64,000 nt of DNA, taken from positions 62,001 to 126,000 of the forward strand of contig NZ_AP023258.1 in NCBI RefSeq assembly GCF_016756595.1. Reading direction: 5' to 3'. Below are positions 51,977 to 60,258 of this stretch, one piece after another (position 1 is the stretch's first letter; each line of letters begins with the position of its first letter). Both the position numbers and the translations under genes were made by a program. Under the pieces are notes generated by a model. That model saw only the letters and a list, made by a program, of their open reading frames with translations, did not search any database and had not been told where the DNA came from. Source of the DNA: Mesorhizobium sp. L-2-11. GTDB lineage: Bacteria > Pseudomonadota > Alphaproteobacteria > Rhizobiales > Rhizobiaceae.

Positions 51977-52412
51977 TCCGTTCGTTCATCCGGCTCTTCG
52001 CCCCCCCTTGCAAAACCTACCCGGCCAAATCGGCGCTTGGAAGACACGACTCACATCATGGCGTACGTTGCTGCGAAAACTGCCAACTGACATAAACGAT
52101 TAGCGACTTCTGGTCTGATCTCGGCACCGATGCGGTCGACTGTGGCCATGTGAACACGAAAGATGCGGCGATCACCAGGATCGTTGCTGACCGCCGACCT
52201 CGCGAATGTCGGACCGGTAGCTCTCGGCAATATTGAACACTTCCGTTTGAAGATGGTTGATTTGTCATCGAGGCTCGATCCATCAGGATCGGTGTCGACG
52301 ATTGTATATTTGAGGAACCCAAATTCGTTTGACTCGCGGAATTCGCTGCACGGTGAATCATCCCAAGCGCGGGGAGTGTGTGTCCTAACTCTCCTGTGCA
52401 TTGAGGGCTGAA
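51977..52412. other. Region without a confident gene
   Basis: Two overlapping ORFs on opposite strands (52163-52411 plus and 52051-52401 minus) have no clear start signal or family. The minus one contains IGAEIRPEVANRL, which is faintly PilZ-like. I do not call either. Confidence 0.3.
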
Positions 52413-52493
52413 ATGAAAGCCAATCCGGTTAAGGTGTCCGCACTAGATTGCGACGAAGTGCCCGCGTTGCTGGAATGGATTTTGCGGAAGTAA
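52413..52493 (+). CDS. Possible 26-residue peptide gene
   Basis: MKANPVKVSALDCDEVPALL and six further residues, preceded by GAGGG at good spacing. The stop merges with an intrinsic terminator at 52492. The coupling of site, ORF and terminator suggests a real transcript end. It may be a remnant of a longer gene or a small peptide. Confidence 0.4.
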   Translation: MKANPVKVSALDCDEVPALLEWILRK

Positions 52494-52529
52494 AAAGGCC
52501 CCGGCGCTGGGCCGACGCGGGGGCCTTTA
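52492..52529. terminator. Bidirectional intrinsic terminator
   Basis: AAAGGCCCC and its complement GGGGCCTTT form the base of a GC-rich stem (52494-52528), with A-run and T-run on either side, so it can act in both directions. Confidence 0.75.
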
Positions 52530-52911
52530 GGCATGTACGAGCTACCAGCATGTCCAGTTATGATCGTGCGCTATTATAATGAACAAACGGTGAATGATCG
52601 CTATCCAGCCGTAGGGGAAATGGGCAGAGCGGCACAAGGCGGCCGTTCGCGTCTGTCAAAATAATGATCCCATGTTTTTAGCGCCGAGGTGCAGGCGGGC
52701 GAGATGGTGGGGCGGCGACGGACCTGTACCGCAGCAGCGCGCCGTCCTGTCCTCAGCGTGCACGACGGTGAAGGGCCTGCCTCCAACTTCGCTGGCTGAA
52801 GGACCCAAGGCAGCTCTGCCATCTCAACATCGCCGCCGTAGCGCCTTATGATGACGCGGCGGCCGTCGAGCGATGCGTCGGAATCGAAGACCTTCGCGCT
52901 CATGGTCACGC
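52530..52911. other. Region upstream of the SRAP gene
   Basis: A minus-strand ORF from 52903 (MSAKVFDSDASLDGRRVIIR...) down to 52601 has a reasonable first half but no ribosome-binding site, and its second half looks non-coding. I do not call it. If real, it would share the LexA box with the SRAP gene. Confidence 0.3.
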
Positions 52912-52926
52912 GAACGTAACAGGAAC
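52912..52926. promoter_or_regulatory. LexA box upstream of the SRAP gene
   Basis: GAAC-GTAACAG-GAAC is an exact match to the alphaproteobacterial LexA site (GTTC-N7-GTTC read on the other strand). It ends 23 bases before the ATG at 52950. It predicts SOS induction of the SRAP gene. Confidence 0.75.
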
Positions 52927-52949
52927 GCGACCGCGGTGCCGGAGGACTG

Positions 52950-53540
52950 ATGTGCAATGACTATCGATTGACGGTGGATGTCGCTTCGATCGTGGGGGAC
53001 TTCGCTGACCTGAAGATCAAGATCCGCTTCGGAGAAGGAACGCCGAACCTCCAGGCGCGCGAGGACATCAAGATCACGGACGTGGCGCCGATCATCAGGA
53101 CTATCGAGGGCGTCGGAGGCGAAGGCGACATGGTGCAACGGCGCTGGAGCTGGCCCGGACCGAACAAGCGGCCCGTCTATAATTTCCGTTCAGAGGGCCG
53201 GGAGTTCTCGTCGAACCGGTGCCTCATCGTCGCGGACGGCTTCTACGAGTTCACCGATCCGATAGACCCCAACAAGAAGCGAAAGGACAAGTGGCTCTTC
53301 ACAAAGAACGACGAGCCGATCTTCTGCATTGCTGGAATCTGGCGTGACACGCCGGAGGTCGGCGAAGCCTTCACCATGCTGACGATGGAGCCTGGGCCTG
53401 ATATCGCGCCCTATCATGACAGGCAGATTGTTATCCTCGATCGCAGCGCGTGGGCGGACTGGCTCGACCCTTCGGTGTCGGCAAAGTCGCTGATCAAGGC
53501 CCTTCCACTCAGCACACTGCAGGTAGAGCAAGTCGGGTGA
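52950..53540 (+). CDS. SOS response-associated peptidase (SRAP/YedK/HMCES family)
   Basis: 196 residues starting MCND, so Cys2 becomes the N-terminal nucleophile after Met removal. Conserved parts follow: VYNFRSEGREF (Asn region), RCLIVADGFYEF (Glu) and PYHDRQIVIL (His). SRAP proteins form a covalent cross-link with abasic sites in ssDNA and protect them. A perfect LexA box lies just upstream. On a conjugative element it may guard single-stranded DNA; that is inferred. Confidence 0.92.
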   Translation: MCNDYRLTVDVASIVGDFADLKIKIRFGEGTPNLQAREDIKITDVAPIIRTIEGVGGEGDMVQRRWSWPGPNKRPVYNFRSEGREFSSNRCLIVADGFYEFTDPIDPNKKRKDKWLFTKNDEPIFCIAGIWRDTPEVGEAFTMLTMEPGPDIAPYHDRQIVILDRSAWADWLDPSVSAKSLIKALPLSTLQVEQVG

Positions 53541-53568
53541 CTTGAAACGAAATGGCGCCCGATGTCGA

Positions 53569-54576
53569 TCAGGGATGGGGCGGGGAGCGTACCACCTGCC
53601 GGGCTGGCTTGTCCTGACGCTCGCCTTGGTACGAGACCTGGCGCAGGAGATTGTCTTCCGTCCAGGTGAGATAGGTGACCTCGACCACCACATCAGGCCT
53701 GACCCAATGCACGCGCGACAGCTCAAGCGGCGAGCCGAACCGGCTCTCGCGCGGCGGCGGAACGTCGAGGGGCATTCGAGCTGCCTGAAGTGGCCCAAGC
53801 CGGCGAGCCAATCGCTTGAGCTCTGCAACCGTGATGCCCGTGCCGGCGCGGCCCGCGTACATCAGACGACCATCATCGGTGTAGTAGCCTAGAAGCAGCG
53901 AGCCGATGTGCGGCCGGCTTCCAGTCGGATCGGTCCAGCCGACGACGATGAATTCCTCTCTGTTGAGACACTTTGACTTGACCCATAGGCCGCGATTGCC
54001 GGATGCATAGGCGCGGTCGATCCGCTTTGAGATAGCGCCCTCAAGTGCAAGCCGGCAGGCGTGCTTGCGGAACGCAGGCCCGTCGCCGATCACGTGATCG
54101 CTGAAGCGCAGGCCAGGCATGTCGGTCGAAAACAGGCCTTCCAGTCTCGCCTTGCGGTCGATGAGCGGCAGCTTCCCAATGCTTTCTCCGTTCAGGAACA
54201 GAAGATCGAAAGCAAAGAAGGCAAGATCGCCCGTGCGGCCCTCGTCCATAGAGGCCTGCAGGCGGCTGAAGGAGGTGACGCCGTCTGCCCGAACGGCGCA
54301 CAGCTCCCCGTCGACATATGCCTCTTTCACCGGGAGCGCGCGGAGGGCCGCTATCGTCGCTTGATAGCGATGCGACCAATCGAGGCCGGTGCGGGTGAGC
54401 AAGCGGATGTCGCTGCCGTCGATCCGCGCGTGCATGCGGTATCCGTCGTACTTGATTTCGTGAAGCCAATCGGGGCCGTCGGGCGCTTCATCGACCAGGC
54501 GCGTCAGCTGAGGCTCGATCCATTTCGGCGGATGCGTTTTATTCGGCGTTGTGGGATTCACCGTCTTCCGCGCCAA
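53569..54576 (-). CDS. ATP-dependent DNA ligase, LigD ligase-domain type
   Basis: 335 residues. The nucleotidyltransferase motif I is EIKYDGYR with the AMP-accepting Lys. Further motifs are VDGELCAV (III region), FFAFDLLFLNG, EGAISKRIDRAY (IV) and WVKSKCLNREEFIVVGW (V). The C-terminal OB domain contains YAGRAGTGI and VVEVTYLTWTEDN. It corresponds to the stand-alone ligase domain of LigD without polymerase or phosphoesterase domains. It likely acts in end joining; no Ku gene is visible here. Convergent with the SRAP gene. Confidence 0.92.
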   Translation of the reverse strand: MARKTVNPTTPNKTHPPKWIEPQLTRLVDEAPDGPDWLHEIKYDGYRMHARIDGSDIRLLTRTGLDWSHRYQATIAALRALPVKEAYVDGELCAVRADGVTSFSRLQASMDEGRTGDLAFFAFDLLFLNGESIGKLPLIDRKARLEGLFSTDMPGLRFSDHVIGDGPAFRKHACRLALEGAISKRIDRAYASGNRGLWVKSKCLNREEFIVVGWTDPTGSRPHIGSLLLGYYTDDGRLMYAGRAGTGITVAELKRLARRLGPLQAARMPLDVPPPRESRFGSPLELSRVHWVRPDVVVEVTYLTWTEDNLLRQVSYQGERQDKPARQVVRSPPHP

Positions 54577-54816
54577 TTGAGATAAAGCGTCGTCATGCGG
54601 GCCAGACTACCACATGATGACGGTATATACCCGCTGCAGCTTCTATCGGAAATCGCGGGTCTTCACCTTGATGCTGTCGATATGCTCGTAGGGATCTTAT
54701 CCCGAGCCGGCGACTATGCCGATTAAGCTGCCTAAGCCACGGGACTTCGATAAGAACGGCCGCGCTCGCTCGGCATAGTATTCTGCCCTCCTTGCAACAA
54801 CGCAAAGGAGAGCGAA
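54577..54816. other. Non-coding region with a dnaE2-tail remnant
   Basis: Apart from the 54-bp remnant listed separately no gene is supported. It lies between the ligase start and a small ORF. Confidence 0.4.
54643..54696 (-). pseudogene. Remnant of the 3' end of dnaE2 or of the imuA-dnaE2 hybrid
   Basis: The minus strand reads DPYEHIDSIKVKTRDFR followed by a stop. This is nearly identical to the last 17 residues of the hybrid protein at 57672-58445 (one residue differs). It is too short to function and indicates a former second copy or a duplication around the repair island. Confidence 0.75.
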
Positions 54817-54909
54817 ATGACCGCACCATTAATCTCTACACCCGCCAGCTATGGCAACGATTTGGTGGGTGGATCTTTCGAGACAATGTCGATGCTTACA
54901 CCCAGGTAA
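54817..54909 (+). CDS. Possible 30-residue peptide gene
   Basis: MTAPLISTPASYGNDLVGGS and ten further residues, preceded by AAAGGAGAGCGAA, a very strong ribosome-binding site. No family is recognised. It ends 67 bases before the predicted start of the sRNA. Confidence 0.45.
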   Translation: MTAPLISTPASYGNDLVGGSFETMSMLTPR

Positions 54910-54941
54910 CGCTTTCGCACATGCGATATGCAATTTGTGCA

Positions 54942-54969
54942 TTGCAATATCTGCGGCGATCGATATGAT
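54942..54969 (+). promoter_or_regulatory. Promoter of the alpha-r14-like sRNA
   Basis: TTGCAA (54942-54947) and TATGAT (54964-54969) with a 16-base spacer form a good sigma-70-type promoter. The transcription start would be near 54976. Confidence 0.6.
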
Positions 54970-54975
54970 CCTGTT

Positions 54976-55088
54976 GTCGGCCATCTACTCCTCCCAGATG
55001 CGATGCCGGCGCTGAATGCTGTGCACCTCCTCCCGCGCCGCATTTCAAATCAAGCCCGCTGCCACCTCCTCCCGGCAGCGGGCTTTTT
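54976..55088 (+). ncRNA. Anti-Shine-Dalgarno sRNA of the alpha-r14 (NfeR1-like) family
   Basis: About 113 nt with three hairpins, each showing CTCCTCCC in its loop: CATCT-loop-AGATG (54983-55001), a stem with GTGC/GCGC around ACCTCCTCCC (about 55010-55047), and the terminator GCCCGCTGCC-loop-GGCAGCGGGC followed by TTTTT (55054-55088). Three exposed CCUCCUCC loops and a final terminator are the signature of alpha-r14 sRNAs of Rhizobiales, which pair with ribosome-binding sites through Hfq. Family assignment is from recalled structure, not a covariance search. Confidence 0.78.
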
Positions 55089-55132
55089 CTTTGTTTGAGG
55101 GGCAATTTCGGCCATGGCCAACGTATTGGCGT

Positions 55133-55732
55133 CTAGGAGAGGCGAATGCTCCGGACTTCCAGGCCTTTCTTGCCCTGCCCGCATTCGACAAATACCTTCT
55201 GTCCTTCCGCCAGCACGCTGAGCCCTGAGCGGGTCAGCGCGGTTGCATGAACGAATACGTCCTTCTCACCGTTATCGGGTGCAATGAAGCCGAAGCCTTT
55301 TTCGGGATTGTACCATTTGACCGTGCCCTGGCTCTTCAGCTGCGCACCCGTCTCAGCGGTGGACGCTCCAGCGCGGCGCGTATCTGCCGGCGTTTTCGCG
55401 ATCTGGTCGCTGATCTCCAGCACTTGCACGACCTGATGACCTCTTGGACTTTCTTCAACCGCGACCTTGAGACGTGTCCCCTCGGAAACAGCGCGGCTTC
55501 CGGCCACTTCCAACACTCGGATGTGCAGATAGGCCTCCGTGCCGTCCGACAGTTTGACGAAGCCAAAACCCTTGCTGGCGTTGAACCACAATATCTCGGC
55601 GTCGACAGGGTCTGCGGTCACGGTCGCGGGCCGCTGAAAGTAGCTTGGCTCGGAAGCCCGTTCCGAAAAGGAAACGGGATCATCGTCATGGCGATGCCGG
55701 CGTGGCTCGCGATGGTCTCGATATTTGCCCAT
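55133..55732 (-). CDS. Double cold-shock-domain protein
   Basis: 199 residues from the ATG at 55732 (a start 6 codons earlier is possible). An Arg/His-rich N-terminus is followed by two cold-shock domains. The first (about residues 46-108) has [20 protein letters not shown], slightly degenerate. The second (about 136-199) has [20 protein letters not shown] and DVFVHATAL, with full RNP1/RNP2-like motifs. Proteins with two such domains are typical of Rhizobiales. It likely binds RNA or ssDNA. Confidence 0.9.
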   Translation of the reverse strand: MGKYRDHREPRRHRHDDDPVSFSERASEPSYFQRPATVTADPVDAEILWFNASKGFGFVKLSDGTEAYLHIRVLEVAGSRAVSEGTRLKVAVEESPRGHQVVQVLEISDQIAKTPADTRRAGASTAETGAQLKSQGTVKWYNPEKGFGFIAPDNGEKDVFVHATALTRSGLSVLAEGQKVFVECGQGKKGLEVRSIRLS

Positions 55733-55884
55733 GATCGTCTCGACTGACATGGCGCGCGCACTGCGCTAGCTGTTCAGGATAATCTCTATCGGGCGACGCG
55801 TTTGTGTCAAATGGCCTGCGACTGAAAGAAGACGCCATCAATGCCTATATTGGTGATGAACCCAAATTCAGGAGGTCAGAGACC

Positions 55885-56403
55885 ATGACGACCGAACGTG
55901 CTGTGCTTGCAGGCGGCTGCTTCTGGGGTATGCAGGATCTGATCCGCCGCTATCCCGGCGTGATTTCCACCCGCGTCGGCTACACCGGCGGCGAGGTGCC
56001 CAACGCCGCTTATCGCAATCATGGCAGCCACGCCGAGGCGATCGAGATCGTGTTCGATCCAGACACGATCAGCTATCGCGATCTGCTGGAATTCTTCTTT
56101 CAGATCCATGATCCGACGACGCGCAACCGCCAGGGCAACGATATCGGCGCGAGCTATCGCTCGGCGATCTTCTACGCGAATGATGAGCAGAAGCGTGTCG
56201 CGGAAGACACCATAGCCGACGTGGACGCCTCGAGCCTCTGGCCCGGCAAAGTCGTGACCGAGGTGACGCCGGTCAGCGATTTCTGGGAAGCCGAGCCCGA
56301 GCACCAGGATTATCTCGAGCGCTATCCCAATGGCTACACCTGTCATTTCCCGAGACCGAACTGGAAGCTTCCGAAGCGGGAGGAAATTCGCCGCGCGGGG
56401 TAG
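55885..56403 (+). CDS. msrA: Peptide methionine sulfoxide reductase MsrA
   Basis: 172 residues from the ATG at 55885 with AGGAGGTCAGAG upstream. The catalytic GCFWG motif is at residues ~10-14; [12 protein letters not shown] and EAIEIVFDP follow, and the C-terminal substrate region [19 protein letters not shown] is complete. It reduces methionine-S-sulfoxide in proteins and protects against oxidants. It stands alone and is convergent with dinB. Confidence 0.95.
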   Translation: MTTERAVLAGGCFWGMQDLIRRYPGVISTRVGYTGGEVPNAAYRNHGSHAEAIEIVFDPDTISYRDLLEFFFQIHDPTTRNRQGNDIGASYRSAIFYANDEQKRVAEDTIADVDASSLWPGKVVTEVTPVSDFWEAEPEHQDYLERYPNGYTCHFPRPNWKLPKREEIRRAG

Positions 56404-56414
56404 GCGGTCGCACT

Positions 56415-57662
56415 TTACAATTCCTTCTCGGCCAGTTCGCGGAATCCGTCGGGGACCGAGCGCGGACCGTCCAGCGCTGTGGCGGCATAGCCGACCGCGT
56501 CACGTCCAAAGCGGTCGCGAATAGTGTCGATGGCGCGATCGGCGGTCCAGCGTGCGATGCCTTTTCTCGCACCAGGTCTGCGTTTTTCGTCTGGAAGCCC
56601 GAGGGGCAGATCGAGCTGGATCTCAGGCTGCTTTCTCAGATGCGAGACCGACACGGCCAATAGCGTGATTGTCCGCTCTCCGGGATGATCGGCAAGCGCT
56701 ACCCGCACCAGTTCCTCTGCAATCTCCGCCAGCATCACCGTCGCCGAAATCGGTGCATCCAGCGTCGTCGATCTGGTGACGGCCCGCATGTCCGCGAACC
56801 GGACTCTCACTGTGACAGTGTTACCGGCGAGAGACTTCGCGCGCAGGCGCGAGGCAACGCGGTCTGCGAGATGGAGCAGCGCCGGCCTGAACACGCTTTC
56901 GACGGCCGGCTTGCGGCCAAGCGCAGACTGCGCTCCTGCCGACCGTGCACGATGTTGCGTTCGAATCGCGCGCGGATCGCGGTTCCAGGCCAGCGCCGAA
57001 AGCTTTTCGCCCACGGCCGTGCCGAGCAGGCGTTCGATGGAGCGTCCCGGCGTGTTGGCCAGCTGACCGATGGTGAGAATGCCCCGCTCCGCAAGCTTCG
57101 CCTTGGTGACGGGACCGACACCCCACATCAGCTCGACGGGAAGGCCGTGGAGAAATTCCAGTTCGGTCTTCGGATCGACCAGCACCATGCCATCGGGCTT
57201 GGCAACCTGCGAGGCGATCTTGGCCAGGTGTTTTGTCCGCGCCACGCCGACCGAGATCGGCAGACCGAGCTCGGTGCGGACCCGGTGTCGGATCGTCGCT
57301 GCAATGTCTGCCGGTGAGCCGAACAGATCCGTGCAGCCCGCGACATCAGCGAAAGCCTCGTCGATCGAAATCCGTTCGACGAGCGGCGTGTAGTCGCCGA
57401 GGATCGCGATCACGGCGTCGCCCAGGCGCTGGTATTCTGCGAAGTTGCCGCCGACGAAAATCAGCTGCGGACAGAGTTCACGCGCCCGCCGTCCCGGCAT
57501 GCCGCCGCGAACGCCAAATGCCTTTGCCTCGTAGGAGGCCGCGAGTACGACACCGCCACCGACGGCGATCGGCTTGCCGCGCAGGTGCGGATTGAGCAGC
57601 TGCTCCACCGACGCATAAAACGCATCGAGATCGGCATGAAGGATCGTGGCCTGCATCTCCAT
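56415..57662 (-). CDS. dinB: DNA polymerase IV (DinB, Y family)
   Basis: 415 residues. Palm and fingers motifs are present: LHADLDAFYASVEQ (first metal Asp), SYEAKAFGVRGGM, VERISIDEAFADVAG (second acidic pair), and the helix-hairpin-helix thumb part GVGPVTKAKLAERGILTIGQL. The little-finger domain follows. A beta-clamp motif of the type QLDLPLG is visible (IQLDLPLGL). It carries out translesion synthesis. It starts 9 bases after the hybrid imuA gene and shares the LexA-controlled operon. Confidence 0.93.
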   Translation of the reverse strand: MEMQATILHADLDAFYASVEQLLNPHLRGKPIAVGGGVVLAASYEAKAFGVRGGMPGRRARELCPQLIFVGGNFAEYQRLGDAVIAILGDYTPLVERISIDEAFADVAGCTDLFGSPADIAATIRHRVRTELGLPISVGVARTKHLAKIASQVAKPDGMVLVDPKTELEFLHGLPVELMWGVGPVTKAKLAERGILTIGQLANTPGRSIERLLGTAVGEKLSALAWNRDPRAIRTQHRARSAGAQSALGRKPAVESVFRPALLHLADRVASRLRAKSLAGNTVTVRVRFADMRAVTRSTTLDAPISATVMLAEIAEELVRVALADHPGERTITLLAVSVSHLRKQPEIQLDLPLGLPDEKRRPGARKGIARWTADRAIDTIRDRFGRDAVGYAATALDGPRSVPDGFRELAEKEL

Positions 57663-57671
57663 GACCTGACC

Positions 57672-58445
57672 TCACCGGAAATCCCGCGTCTTCACCTTGA
57701 TGCGGTCGATGTGCTCGTAGGGATCGACGATATCGCGTGCCTCCGGCATGCCGCGCGGATCGATCCCCGATCCGCCGCGATGCGCCTCGTCGCCGCGGCC
57801 GTGCGGCAACGGAAACGGCGTCTCGCGGTTTCCGACGCTTGCCAGCTCGGCCGACAGATCGGTCAACTCGTGCGCGACGAGATGCACCACCTCCCCTTCC
57901 CGCTGAATGCGGCCGCGCACGCCGAGCATGGCCGACGAAAGAAGCACGCGCCGAACCGACACCCGCCAGCGCGTCTCGGCGGCGGTCGGCTGGCCAAAAT
58001 CCGTGGCTTCCGTCTGGCGGCGCCAGCGGCGAATGGCGATGCCGATGGCGCCGGAGCTTTCGGCTGCGAGCTGCAGCCGCCGCGAGGCCGTCATCGAAAG
58101 CCGGGCAATCTCGGCAACGACCGCGCCAAAACCGCCGCGAAGACCCTCTTCGAAACAGGCGAGAACGGATTTTTCGTCACCGGCTTCGACATAGATCACT
58201 CTTCCCGGACGCAGGCCGGCCTGTTCAATTGCCGGCGCGAAAAGGTCAGGCCGCGTAACGCACCACAGCACCTTGCCAGCCGTTCGCGCGGCAATTCCCG
58301 CTGCAAAGAGTGCCGCGGCCGCGCCATCGACAGCGCCATTCCCGCCGCCCGCGACCTCGTGCAGGGCGCCAACAGCCAATCCGCCTCCCGGCAGAACCCT
58401 GTCGATCGCGGCCACTCCGAACGGCAAAACCGTGCGGTCGCGCAT
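57672..58445 (-). CDS. imuA: ImuA-like protein fused to the C-terminal tail of DnaE2
   Basis: 257 residues from the ATG at 58445 (GAAGGCGG upstream). Residues 1-163 are ImuA-like, a RecA-related fold without a strict P-loop (LPGGGLAVGALHEVAGGGNG; KVLWCVTRPDLFAPAIEQAG; RLQLAAESSGAIGIAIRRW). From about residue 169 on the sequence is that of the DnaE2/ImuC C-terminus (SAMLGVRGRIQREGEVVHLV, PFPLPHGRGDEAH, and the ending HIDRIKVKTRDFR). A deletion that removed imuB and most of dnaE2 from an imuA-imuB-dnaE2 operon would make exactly this. dinB follows at once. Confidence 0.8.
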   Translation of the reverse strand: MRDRTVLPFGVAAIDRVLPGGGLAVGALHEVAGGGNGAVDGAAAALFAAGIAARTAGKVLWCVTRPDLFAPAIEQAGLRPGRVIYVEAGDEKSVLACFEEGLRGGFGAVVAEIARLSMTASRRLQLAAESSGAIGIAIRRWRRQTEATDFGQPTAAETRWRVSVRRVLLSSAMLGVRGRIQREGEVVHLVAHELTDLSAELASVGNRETPFPLPHGRGDEAHRGGSGIDPRGMPEARDIVDPYEHIDRIKVKTRDFR

Positions 58446-58517
58446 GTTTCCGCCTTCGAGGCGCGGGGGGCGCCGATACACTCATCTGACCCTTGAAACG
58501 CGGAAAGCCTGTGATAT

Positions 58518-58532
58518 GTTCTACATTTGTTC
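58518..58532. promoter_or_regulatory. LexA box of the imuA-dinB operon
   Basis: GTTC-TACATTT-GTTC is an exact alphaproteobacterial LexA site, 73 bases upstream of the imuA hybrid start. It predicts SOS control of the hybrid gene and dinB. Confidence 0.8.
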
Positions 58533-58667
58533 TCGTCTTGGCTAAGAGTCAACCGGGATGATGTCGTGCCTATGTCGTGCCCCTGCGGAAGGAGGCATCG
58601 ATGCTCGGGCCATATCCTTCAATGCGAAATGCGAGTTCGATTTTTGGAGTTTCGGGCGCCACGGAGT

Positions 58668-58736
58668 GTCCGAAACTTGTAGCATACTTCGGACTCATAC
58701 CTTGCCTTTGTCCGAAACTTGTCGCATATTTCGGAC
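58668..58736. promoter_or_regulatory. Duplicated operator of the AbiE toxin-antitoxin locus
   Basis: Two 27-bp direct repeats (58668-58694 and 58710-58736) each begin GTCCGAAACTTGT and end TTCGGAC, so each is an inverted repeat with arms GTCCGAA/TTCGGAC. The second ends at the antitoxin ATG. AbiEi antitoxins bind such repeats to repress their own operon. Confidence 0.8.
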
Positions 58737-59402
58737 ATGCCCATAGTTGAGCCCGATACCGATCTTCGCTCGCGCCTGCTTGCCCGCATTGAGTCCAAAC
58801 CCGACGAGGTCTGGACCCCCGGCGACTTCGCCGATCTCGGCCCGCGCGCCGCCGTGGACAAAACCCTGCAGCGCCTGGCAGCCGCCGGGGAGCTGCGCCG
58901 GATCGACCGAGGCCTCTATGACCGGCCGCGCACGAACAACCTGACTGGCTGCGCCACCGTGCCGGACTATCGCGCTGTGATCCGCGCCGTCACGCGCCGC
59001 GATCGGGCGCGCGCCGTCATCGATGGTATGACGGCCGCCAACGACCTCGGCCTGACGACCGCCGTCCCCGCCCGAATAGAAGTGCTGGTCGATGCGCGGT
59101 TGAAGCCAATCAAGCTCGGCACGCAGGAAATCCACTTCAAATACGCTGCCCCTAGCCGCCTCTATTGGGCGGATCGGCCGGGGATGCGGGTCGTCCAGGC
59201 CTTGCATTGGATGCAGGACATGCTGACCCAGAAGGGCGAACGGAAGCGTATCCAGGCGACGTTGCGCCGCCTGTTTGCCGACCCCAAGCACGGCGAGGCC
59301 ATTCGCGAGGATCTGCGCGCCGGTCTCTCCGCCGTGCCGATCTGGATGCAGGAGTTCCTCCGCGAAATCCTGAGGGCGGACCCGCACGAGGCGAAGCCAT
59401 GA
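58737..59402 (+). CDS. AbiEi-type antitoxin (DUF6088-like)
   Basis: 221 residues from the ATG at 58737, directly after the second operator repeat; a TTG at 58719 is less likely. No ribosome-binding site is visible, so a leaderless transcript is possible. The N-terminal winged helix ([40 protein letters not shown]) and the following AbiEi-type body ([20 protein letters not shown]) match DUF6088/AbiEi antitoxins of type IV systems. It overlaps the toxin gene by 4 bases (ATGA). Confidence 0.87.
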   Translation: MPIVEPDTDLRSRLLARIESKPDEVWTPGDFADLGPRAAVDKTLQRLAAAGELRRIDRGLYDRPRTNNLTGCATVPDYRAVIRAVTRRDRARAVIDGMTAANDLGLTTAVPARIEVLVDARLKPIKLGTQEIHFKYAAPSRLYWADRPGMRVVQALHWMQDMLTQKGERKRIQATLRRLFADPKHGEAIREDLRAGLSAVPIWMQEFLREILRADPHEAKP

Positions 59403-59642
59403 GTACCGATGCTTACCGCCAGGTCATCGCGGCATCCCCACGTGACCGGCTCGACCTGTTCCTCGCCACGGCCAATCGGATCGGAGCTCCGGTGGGCAAT
59501 GTCGAAAAGGATTTCTGGGTCTGCTGGACCCTCAATTCGGTCTACCACGAACGGCCTGCGGGGGAGCCACGGCTGCTTTTCAAGGGCGGGACGTCGCTGT
59601 CAAAAGGCTATGGCCTCATCCAGCGTTTTTCCGAGGACATCG
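59399..59642 (+). pseudogene. AbiEii-type toxin gene interrupted by a group II intron
   Basis: 81 codons are readable: an N-terminal helical part, [15 protein letters not shown] and [20 protein letters not shown]. These are the start of the nucleotidyltransferase AbiEii domain (GGTSLSK and the RFSEDID metal motif). The gene is cut after the first base of the Asp codon of FSEDID by the intron at 59643. If the intron splices, the mRNA could be restored; as the intron ORF is itself broken, activity is doubtful. The second exon is outside the window. Confidence 0.88.
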
Positions 59643-60258
59643 GTGCGCCGTGACGGCGCGGGAGGGTAGTATGACATAGTTAGAACCCCTCCTAGCTTTG
59701 CTGATTTTCGACCGACGGCTGCAATGCCGTCCCTTTCGTGGGAACAACGAAAGGAAGGGGACCGAAAAGCTGGACCGGGTGTCGCCGGTTCGGTGCCATA
59801 AGCAGATCGGTCTGAACTGTACCGGACGGAAGCCATCACTACCGGGCCGGGCTACCGCAGTGCTCATGGTGAGACAACGAAGTGCGTGACTGAAGCCTCT
59901 GAATATCCGAGAAGTTTCCCAACCGTGATGGCGGGGGAGACAAACAGAGCGATCAGACATGGCAGGGCTCAATGTTCCCTGCTGAGGGGTGCGAGAAATA
60001 CGCACTCGGGGTGGGCGAGTTCCTTCAACCCACTCTCCGTATCGCCAGGGGTATAGCGCACCACCTACAGGCACGAAGGTTGAAAATCGGAACACGGGAA
60101 CCTGAACCGTCTGCCCGGCAGGAACCGGGCTAGCCGCGACGACCGGAGACGGGCGTGTTCAGGGGCGGAGCCTCCGTAGTAGTCCGAGTCCAGGAAAGCT
60201 GGGCACATGGCGAAGGGAGGCAGGAAGACGATCGGTTGGCATGACGGAGGAGTGATCT

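Noticed and set aside
52601..52903. Minus-strand gene divergent from the SRAP gene
   Set aside because: The LexA box would overlap its ribosome-binding region, no Shine-Dalgarno exists, and the second half looks non-coding.
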